The position numbers and the translations under genes were made by a program. 60,172 nucleotides of DNA from Nitrosomonas sp. (GTDB lineage Bacteria > Pseudomonadota > Gammaproteobacteria > Burkholderiales > Nitrosomonadaceae), in the NCBI GenBank assembly GCA_020446045.1, contig JAGRFM010000070.1, positions 1 to 60,172 on the forward strand, written 5' to 3'. A model generated the notes under the pieces. That model saw only the letters and a list, made by a program, of their open reading frames with translations, had not been told where the DNA came from and did no database searches. Positions 54,133 to 60,172 of the stretch are shown piece after piece; position 1 is the stretch's first letter; every line of letters starts with the position of its first letter.

Positions 54133-54152
54133 ACACATTTTAATTGCCTTTT

Positions 54153-54182
54153 AACAGCGCTCTCACAAGCGCTGTTTTTATT
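54153..54182 (+). terminator. Intrinsic terminator
   Basis: AACAGCGCT (54153-54161) and AGCGCTGTT (54168-54176) form a perfect 9-bp stem with a CTCACA loop, followed by TTTATTTAT. Confidence 0.85.
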
Positions 54183-54315
54183 TATCAAGCGCGTATTTAT
54201 ACCCATACCCAGTGATTTTCCGACTGTACTATTTATTTGGCCATTAATTTCTGCAGCGCGGAAAATAGGTATCATACATCGGCCAGTCAATTCGAGTGCA
54301 GGGATCAGAGTCATC

Positions 54316-54516
54316 GGAAAGGTTTATCACATACAAAACGTTAACGCCTATAGCAGTCGTCTCAAACAATGGATGCGCCAATTCCATGGTGTTGCTACGC
54401 GATATCTAAAAAACTATCTCGGATGGAAAAGAATAATTGAACGCCAAACCAAGCCCTTGTCACCTCAGTCAATTTTAACGACTGCTTTAAAATTGAATGG
54501 TCACCAACGGCTATGA
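54316..54516 (+). pseudogene. ISXO2-like (IS1595 family) transposase C-terminal remnant
   Basis: A 66-residue frame reads [19 protein letters not shown], then [17 protein letters not shown], to a TGA at 54514. This is the conserved C-terminus of ISXO2/IS1595 transposases (HxQxVNxYxSRLKxWM...GVATKYLxNYLGW). The N-terminal two-thirds and both inverted repeats are missing. Confidence 0.8.
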
Positions 54517-54630
54517 TGACATAGCCAAAACCTAACTTATTTATCTCATTTATTATGGTTACATAGCGCATTTAAGGGTATACTGAATGGGCTTATTAAG
54601 CACATTTATTTTTTAAAAGGTTTTTTTATT

Positions 54631-54780
54631 ATGAAATTCACATTATTTTTTGCAGTATTATTATCATTTGCTTTAACTGCCTGTGGTGGACCATCAGCAC
54701 CTTCGAGTCCTGAAAATACGGATAATTATGGAACAACTCATGAAGGTGAGGCTGTAGAAGGCCGTAATGAATTAGACTAG
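54631..54780 (+). CDS. Small lipoprotein
   Basis: 49 residues. MKFTLFFAVLLSFALTACGG is a lipoprotein signal with the lipidated Cys at 18 in LTAC. The mature part is ~30 residues, acidic and Ser/Pro-rich (PSAPSSPENTD). AAAAGG lies 10 bp upstream of the ATG. Function unknown. Confidence 0.7.
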   Translation: MKFTLFFAVLLSFALTACGGPSAPSSPENTDNYGTTHEGEAVEGRNELD

Positions 54781-54966
54781 TATTACATTGCATAAAGCCC
54801 CTGCAAACGCAAGGGGTCAGATCGATCAAAGGGGCATCCATTAGCCTGCCCCTGTCAAAAATTATCAAAGGGGTCTAATTAAAGCGTTCAAATTCGATAA
54901 TTTTTCCTTGAAACTCCTTAGGCTAATCAAGTCAAGCAATACCGTACATTTACCAATATCTTTTGA

Positions 54967-55392
54967 TTATTGCTTGTCGTCATCATCTGTCTTTTTACTT
55001 TCCCGGATAATCGTCGTTTCCTCTATGATTTCGGCATCTTCAACACCACCCTGACGCTCGTACTGACCGGATTCCTCATGCTCACTGTAAACGGCATATT
55101 CAAACGGCTGGCCATCCTGCGTGGCTCCGGCTTCCTGCATCGCCTTTCTGAATTTGCGGCGCAGCCACCAGATGCGCGCGCCAATAACAACCGCAATGAT
55201 GGAAAATAATGCAACAAAAATGGTAAAAAAGAACACGCCCAGCACAGCCATTACTGCCAGCGCGGGAATCAAAAGAGCCAATGCAACCCAGCGATTGATC
55301 GGTGATGGCGGGGGATTACCTTGCGAATCATCGCCTTGCTGGTCGTAGCTTGATATTCTCTTGATTATGATTCTGCGATGTTCATCGTTCAT
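54967..55392 (-). CDS. Hypothetical two-helix membrane protein
   Basis: 141 residues. Two adjacent membrane helices (about 34-74) separate a polar N-terminus from a basic WWLRRKFRKAM stretch and a very acidic C-terminal tail (DDDDK). The ATG overlaps the pepP stop by 4 bp (ATGA), so it is co-translated with pepP. Family not recognised. Confidence 0.7.
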   Translation of the reverse strand: MNDEHRRIIIKRISSYDQQGDDSQGNPPPSPINRWVALALLIPALAVMAVLGVFFFTIFVALFSIIAVVIGARIWWLRRKFRKAMQEAGATQDGQPFEYAVYSEHEESGQYERQGGVEDAEIIEETTIIRESKKTDDDDKQ

Positions 55393-56696
55393 TGCATTAA
55401 CTCCTCTATTTCATCTACCTTCTTGGGCACACCGGCGGTCAGAATGTCATTCCCCGTAGCCGTGATCAACACGTCGTCTTCAATCCGCACACCGATATCC
55501 CAGAAATGCTGCGGTACATTTTCAGCCGGACGGATATAACACCCCGGCTCTACCGTCAACGTCATGCCCGGTTGCAAGGCACGCCATTCTCCCTGTTGTT
55601 TATATTCCCCGACATCGTGCACATCCATACCCAACCAATGTCCGGTGCGATGCATGTAAAAACGCTTGTAGTCTTCCGATTCCAGCACACTATCCACACT
55701 ACCCTGGCATAGTCCAAAATCGATAAATCCCTGTACCAGCACGTTCAATGCCGCCTGGTGCGGATCGTTCCAGGCATTACCCGCTTTGGCTTGATCTATC
55801 GCTGCCTGCTGTGCGGCGAGCACCAGTTCATAAATATCTTTTTGCACAGCGGAAAACCGGCCACTGACCGGAAATGTTCTGGTGATATCGGAAGCATAAC
55901 CGTCGAGTTCACAACCCGCATCGATCAACAATAAATCACCTGCATTCAATTGTGCATTGTTTTCAATATAATGCAAGATGCAGGCATTGGCGCCGCCCGC
56001 CACGATAGATGTGTAAGCAGGCGCCGGCGCGCCATGCCTGTGGAATGTGTAGAGCAATTCGGCTTCGATTTCATATTCAAACCTGCCCGGCTTCGTTGCC
56101 TTCATCGCCAGACAATGTGCTTGTGCTGAAATTTCCGCCGCCCGGCGCATAATGTGAAGCTCGTGCGCGTCCTTGATCAACCGCATTTCATCGAGCAATG
56201 TGCGATAATCGCTTACTTCATGCGGTGCTGTCACACCACTGCGGGTTTGCGCACGCACGGCATTGATCCACCCCGCAACCCGTTGATCCCAGACAACATC
56301 ATGCCCGACCGCAGAATACACGACGGACTGATTTTCCAATAAGCCAGGCAGTTTTTCATCCAGCTGTGCTATGGGATACGCTTCATCAAATCCGAATGTC
56401 TCCCTGGCCAGTGCCGGTCCATAACGGTAACCGTCCCAGATTTCCCTTTCCTTGTCCTTATCGCGGCAAAACAGAATATATTTCGCAGACTCATCACCGG
56501 AAGCGGCTATAATAACCAGCACCGCTTCGGGTTCCTTGAAGCCGGTCAGATAGTAAAAATAACTGTCAAAACGGTAAGGATAATGCGCGTCACGATTACG
56601 CAGCCGTTCAGGTGCGGTCGGAATAACCGCCACACCGCCTTTCATTTTCGACGCCAAATGCTTGCGCCGTGCTTCATAGTGCTCTATTGCTGTCAT
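55389..56696 (-). CDS. pepP: Xaa-Pro aminopeptidase (M24B)
   Basis: 435 residues, the normal length. The AMP_N domain (HYEARRKHLASKM, FRQDS-like YRFDSYFYYLTGF) is followed by the pita-bread domain with all metal ligands: Asp in IDAGCELDGY and SDITRTF, His in HRTGHWLGMDVHD, Glu in TVEPGCY and GVRIEDD. It removes N-terminal residues preceding proline, in the cytoplasm. Confidence 0.95.
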   Translation of the reverse strand: MTAIEHYEARRKHLASKMKGGVAVIPTAPERLRNRDAHYPYRFDSYFYYLTGFKEPEAVLVIIAASGDESAKYILFCRDKDKEREIWDGYRYGPALARETFGFDEAYPIAQLDEKLPGLLENQSVVYSAVGHDVVWDQRVAGWINAVRAQTRSGVTAPHEVSDYRTLLDEMRLIKDAHELHIMRRAAEISAQAHCLAMKATKPGRFEYEIEAELLYTFHRHGAPAPAYTSIVAGGANACILHYIENNAQLNAGDLLLIDAGCELDGYASDITRTFPVSGRFSAVQKDIYELVLAAQQAAIDQAKAGNAWNDPHQAALNVLVQGFIDFGLCQGSVDSVLESEDYKRFYMHRTGHWLGMDVHDVGEYKQQGEWRALQPGMTLTVEPGCYIRPAENVPQHFWDIGVRIEDDVLITATGNDILTAGVPKKVDEIEELMQ

Positions 56697-56750
56697 TAAT
56701 CTATTTTTTTCAATTACTGAAGGGCTTATCTTAAAACAATTGGGCTACTA

Positions 56751-57473
56751 TTATCCTTGCCGTTCGCTCAATTGTCCATGCAACTGCTCCAGACGTTCCG
56801 GCGTACCGATGTCTTCCCAGGTGCCTGAAAAATATTCGCCCGTCACTTTTTTTTCCGCCATGGCTGCACGCAATAACGGTGCAAGCTTGGCAGGCTGGCC
56901 CGGCGTCACATCATCGAACAATGCCGGATGATAAATCCCGATCCCACTAAAAGTCAGTTTGACTTCACCGTTCAATGCCACCGCATCGCCGTTTAATGTA
57001 AAATCACCCTCAACATGATGCGCCGGATTATCGACCAATACCAGATGCGCAAGCCGGTTACCCTCCTCTTTCTGCACCGCTCTTAACGCCGGCATCAAAC
57101 CTGCATAATCAAACTCGCTATAAATATCGGCGTTGACAACCAGAAACGGCCTGTTGCATTCGCCATCAACAAAACCGGTTAACAAAGGCAATGCATTGGC
57201 AATACCGCCCGCAGTCTCCAGCACCACGTACTCCGGCGAATACGTGATTTGCACGCCATAACGCTCGCCGTTACCCAATGCACTCTCGATCATATCGCCC
57301 AAATAGGCGTGATTAATCACGATGTCCGTAAAACCGGCCCGTGCCAGCCGGTTGATCTGGTATTCGATCAGCATTTGGCCGCCAGCTTTTAACAAAGGCT
57401 TCGGCAGATTATCGGTCAATGGACGCATACGCTCTCCACGGCCCGCCGCGAGAATCATTGCTTTAAACTGCAT
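56751..57473 (-). CDS. murU: N-acetylmuramate alpha-1-phosphate uridylyltransferase
   Basis: 240 residues. The nucleotidyltransferase signature is AAGRGERMRPLT with NLPKPLLKAG; a metal Asp is in VVNADIYSEFD. Pairing with an AmgK-type kinase 50 bp upstream identifies it as MurU of the anhydromuropeptide recycling route, which makes UDP-MurNAc without MurA. Confidence 0.92.
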   Translation of the reverse strand: MQFKAMILAAGRGERMRPLTDNLPKPLLKAGGQMLIEYQINRLARAGFTDIVINHAYLGDMIESALGNGERYGVQITYSPEYVVLETAGGIANALPLLTGFVDGECNRPFLVVNADIYSEFDYAGLMPALRAVQKEEGNRLAHLVLVDNPAHHVEGDFTLNGDAVALNGEVKLTFSGIGIYHPALFDDVTPGQPAKLAPLLRAAMAEKKVTGEYFSGTWEDIGTPERLEQLHGQLSERQG

Positions 57474-57522
57474 TCAATTGTATTTCCATAATCAAAAGTC
57501 CCAAGGGCTGCTAAGGGCGTTT

Positions 57523-58524
57523 CTAAAAGGTATAACCTACTTTGTCAGAAGCATCATTACCCTCAAGCTCATCCAGCAAGTTAAGCATTGGTTTCAACTC
57601 GATATAGCGTTCGCATGCCTTGCGCAGATAATGCATTACCAGCGGCATATCATCCAGATAGGCTTTTTTACCGTCACGGTAACAAAGCCGTGCAAAAATA
57701 CCGAGCACTTTAATGTGACGTTGCACACCCATCCACTCAAAATCCCGGTAAAAATCACCAAAATCGCTGCTCACCGGCAATCCGGCCTTGCGCGCCTTTT
57801 CCCAGTAACGGATAACCCAGTCCAGCACCTGTTCTTCATCCCACCGGATATACGCATCCTTGAACAAAGACACCAGGTCGTAAGTAATCGGACCGACTAC
57901 CGCATCCTGAAAATCGAGAATCCCCGGATTGGGCTCGGTGACCATCAGGTTGCGTGAATGATAGTCCCGATGCACAAAAACACGCGGTTGCGACAGATTG
58001 TTCTGCACAATGCGGTTAAACGTCTGTTCAAGTATGGCCTGTTGGGAATCGGTCAATTTGATCTGAAGATGCTTCGCCACATACCAGTCGGGAAAAAGGC
58101 TGAGTTCAAACCGCAACAACGTGTCATCGTAAGGCGGCAAGTCGTCCAATGATTGCGTCAATTGCATCTGTACCAGCGCATCGGTTGCTGCCGAATACAG
58201 GCTGCTTGCACTTCCCGGTTCGCTGGTTAGCGCCTGCAGATAAGTCATATTGCCCAGATCGGACAACAACAGAAACCCGCGTTCCGCATCACGCGCAATG
58301 ACTTCAGGCACATGTACCGCTCCGGTCATCAACCGGGCGACGCACACAAACGGATCGCAGTTTTCGTGTTCAGGCGGCGCATCCATGACTATCATCGTTT
58401 TATCTCTGAGCGCCACACGAAAATAACGCCTGAAACTCGCATCAGCAGAAGCCGGTTCTAAACTAAATTGCTGATCGGGAAATTGATTTTGCAACCAATG
58501 CTCAAGTAACTGCAAACGATCCAT
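57523..58524 (-). CDS. amgK: N-acetylmuramate/N-acetylglucosamine kinase
   Basis: 333 residues from the ATG at 58524, preferred because homologues start near MDRLQLLEHWL. APH-type kinase fold: HRDYHSRNLMV is the catalytic loop and ILDFQDAVVGP the metal-binding motif. It phosphorylates MurNAc at C1, feeding MurU. Such pairs confer intrinsic fosfomycin tolerance in other Gram-negatives. Confidence 0.92.
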   Translation of the reverse strand: MDRLQLLEHWLQNQFPDQQFSLEPASADASFRRYFRVALRDKTMIVMDAPPEHENCDPFVCVARLMTGAVHVPEVIARDAERGFLLLSDLGNMTYLQALTSEPGSASSLYSAATDALVQMQLTQSLDDLPPYDDTLLRFELSLFPDWYVAKHLQIKLTDSQQAILEQTFNRIVQNNLSQPRVFVHRDYHSRNLMVTEPNPGILDFQDAVVGPITYDLVSLFKDAYIRWDEEQVLDWVIRYWEKARKAGLPVSSDFGDFYRDFEWMGVQRHIKVLGIFARLCYRDGKKAYLDDMPLVMHYLRKACERYIELKPMLNLLDELEGNDASDKVGYTF

Positions 58525-58759
58525 AGTGATAAAGAAACATGTAAAAATATCTAAAGATGACCCTGTCGCCAAATCCTGTTACGATCAAAGTTATTTTGAT
58601 ATATTGGAATGACCAGAGCAATTATTGTCCGCGTTAAAACACGGCGACAAATAAAAACCAGGATGGGTATTTTACCATGCTCATACTGGCCAAATGGGTC
58701 GATTGGCATTCCGGATAACATAGCGTCATATTGTCACAACCTTATCGATGGAGAAAATA

Positions 58760-59080
58760 ATGCTCAACAAAAACATCATTGAAGAAATCAATTCTAAAGT
58801 CAGCGACATTCTGCAAAATAGTCCTGCAAAAGACGTCGAAAAAAATGTACGCGCTGCGATGTCCGGCGTTTTCTCCCGTCTGGATCTGGTAACGCGTGAT
58901 GAATTTGACGTTCAGCAAAATGTTCTGCAACGCACCCGGGAAAAACTGACCCAACTTGAAGCCAAAGTCGCCGAACTGGAACAGCAACTCGGTGTGACGG
59001 AAAATGAAAGTAAAACCCAAGAAGAACCCGGCCCGGCGCAGGAATCCAGCACTGAGCAACCACAGTCCAATGCGACATAA
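58760..59080 (+). CDS. ubiK: Ubiquinone biosynthesis accessory factor UbiK (BMFP family)
   Basis: 106 residues from the ATG at 58760 (GGAG upstream; an in-frame ATG 12 bp earlier overlaps that site). N-terminal helices (IIEEINSKVSDIL, VRAAMSGVFSRLDLVTRDEFDVQ) and a coiled coil (LTQLEAKVAELEQQLG) match the family, followed by a polar tail. UbiK assists the aerobic ubiquinone assembly complex with UbiJ. Confidence 0.9.
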   Translation: MLNKNIIEEINSKVSDILQNSPAKDVEKNVRAAMSGVFSRLDLVTRDEFDVQQNVLQRTREKLTQLEAKVAELEQQLGVTENESKTQEEPGPAQESSTEQPQSNAT

Positions 59081-59126
59081 CCCCCTGCCGCCTTGTTACA
59101 ATGATGGACTAGTACTATAACCCGGC

Positions 59127-60172
59127 ATGTCGCTCGCCGTTTTGTACAGCCGCGCACTGGAAGGCATGCATGCCCCGCTGGTCACGGTTGAAACGCATAT
59201 CGCCAACGGCCTGCCAAGTTTCACCATCGTCGGATTGCCCGAAACGGAAGTCAAGGAGAGCCGGGATCGCGTCAGAGCCGCGCTGCAAACCGCGCATTTC
59301 AAAATCCCGGCACAACGCATCACCGTTAATCTGGCGCCCGCCGATTTACCCAAGGAAAGCGGGCGGTTTGACTTGCCCATCGCACTGGGCATCCTGGCGG
59401 CATCCGGCCAGATTCCCACCGACACGCTGGATCAATACGAATGGGCAGGCGAACTTGCACTCACCGGCGAACTGCGTCCCATCCACGGCGCATTGGCGAT
59501 GACCTACAGCGCTGCCCAGTCGGGCCGCAGCTTTGTATTACCGGAACACAATGCCGCCGAAGCGGCGCTGGTCAAACAGGCGAGAATCCATGCCGCACAG
59601 TCGCTGCTGCAAATCTGCTCCCATCTGACTGGCGATCAGCCGTTACCGGTTTATTGCACCCCGCCGGATCAACACAACAAACAGCCCGACTATCCGGACA
59701 TGGAAGAAGTCAAGGGGCAGACGCAAGCCAAGCGCGCGTTGGAAATAGCCGCCGCTGGCAATCATAGCCTGCTGATGATCGGCCCTCCAGGCACCGGAAA
59801 ATCCATGCTCGCCGCCCGTTTCCCCGGCATTTTACCGCCGATGAACGAATCTGAAGCGCTCGAATCCGCCGCGATTCAATCACTGAGCCAGGGCAGTTTC
59901 GACATCAGTAACTGGAAACGCCGCCCCTATCGCGCGCCGCATCATACCGCGTCCGGCGTAGCACTGGTTGGCGGCGGCAGCCATCCACGCCCCGGTGAAA
60001 TCTCGCTGGCGATGCATGGCGTGCTGTTTCTTGATGAACTGGCCGAATTTGACCGCAAAGTCCTCGAAGTCCTGCGCGAACCACTCGAGTCCGGCAAAAT
60101 CACTATTTCCCGCGCGGCCCGTCAGGCAGAATTTCCCGCACGTTTCCAATTAATCGCTGCGATGAATCCGTG
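59127..60172 (+). CDS. comM: ComM/YifB-type Mg-chelatase-like AAA+ protein (cut by window end)
   Basis: At least 348 residues; the stop lies beyond the window. The N-terminal domain has the family opening ([28 protein letters not shown]) and [19 protein letters not shown]-like sequence. The AAA+ domain has Walker [17 protein letters not shown] and Walker [12 protein letters not shown]. ComM is the helicase that extends strand exchange during natural transformation. Confidence 0.93.
   Translation, partial: MSLAVLYSRALEGMHAPLVTVETHIANGLPSFTIVGLPETEVKESRDRVRAALQTAHFKIPAQRITVNLAPADLPKESGRFDLPIALGILAASGQIPTDTLDQYEWAGELALTGELRPIHGALAMTYSAAQSGRSFVLPEHNAAEAALVKQARIHAAQSLLQICSHLTGDQPLPVYCTPPDQHNKQPDYPDMEEVKGQTQAKRALEIAAAGNHSLLMIGPPGTGKSMLAARFPGILPPMNESEALESAAIQSLSQGSFDISNWKRRPYRAPHHTASGVALVGGGSHPRPGEISLAMHGVLFLDELAEFDRKVLEVLREPLESGKITISRAARQAEFPARFQLIAAMNP

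Noticed and set aside
53916-54314. Minus-strand ORF of 132 codons
   Set aside because: It is antisense to the YjfB-like gene, its terminator and the transposase remnant and has no ribosome site or family features.
58725-58740. Sequence resembling half of the TGCGACA palindrome upstream of ubiK
   Set aside because: Only the right half (TTGTCACA) fits; the left half reads GCGTCA and there is no -10 box at the regular distance.
1-60172. tRNA, rRNA and CRISPR arrays
   Set aside because: None was recognised by reading both strands; no cloverleaf with a CCA-like end or repeat-spacer pattern stood out, though a tRNA scan was not possible.

Overview
The window looks like a betaproteobacterial chromosome, most probably Nitrosomonadaceae (Nitrosomonas-like). 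The reasons are a complete type-B exosortase/EPS locus (epsD-E-F-G, xrtB, epsI, epsL and a polyprenyl glycosylphosphotransferase), PEP-CTERM substrate proteins, UbiK and ComM in housekeeping context, and the murU/amgK cell-wall recycling pair. This is inferred from gene content; no rRNA or ammonia-oxidation gene is present to prove it.

Layout. (1) 1-1855: palindromes, a sigma-54-like promoter and a c-di-GMP-I (GEMM) riboswitch in front of a secreted TIM-barrel glycoside-hydrolase-like protein. (2) 20601 down to 1900, minus strand: an almost unbroken ~19-gene exopolysaccharide operon. It holds chain-length and export proteins, exosortase B and EpsI, methyltransferases, a Wzy/ligase-like protein, three sulfotransferases, a polysaccharide deacetylase, glycosyltransferases, an acetyltransferase, a flippase and a WecG-type transferase. 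(3) 21096-23002, plus strand: a truncated CysN-CysC (APS kinase) followed by a DHH phosphoesterase. Together these could make PAPS for the sulfotransferases and remove the pAp by-product. (4) 23090-35982: a TIGR03790-like protein, a beta-roll repeat protein bracketed by inverted REP/RAYT remnants, three full PEP-CTERM paralogues and one that has lost its sorting tail, two tandem large di-haem cytochromes, and a further PEP-CTERM protein. (5) 36632-39252: the EPS-initiating glycosyltransferase and EpsL, with a broken sulfotransferase upstream.

(6) 40490-44580: a Gly/Cys-rich protein, an orphan sigma-54 activator, an amidohydrolase and a decayed M20 dipeptidase. (7) 51425 down to 44586, minus strand: a compact five-gene cassette of unknown purpose (acidic/cationic bipartite protein, HExxH protein, large all-alpha unknown, alpha-oxoamine-synthase-like PLP enzyme, PG-binding/C2/lipase fusion). 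(8) 51717-60172: ordinary chromosome (EEP hydrolase, small secreted proteins, YjfB-like protein, pepP, murU, amgK, ubiK, comM) with an ISXO2 remnant.

Two layers of control tie the exopolysaccharide genes together. A 17-bp palindrome, TGCGACA-N3-TGTCGCA or close variants, occurs at seven places. Each lies 30-33 bp upstream of a -10-like hexamer, and at most of them it directly abuts a TTG -35. Downstream of three of these promoters, at the predicted transcript start, lie related GEMM-like RNA elements whose GNRA-capped hairpins vary compensatorily. I infer a coordinated, probably c-di-GMP-linked regulon producing a sulfated, exosortase-dependent matrix.
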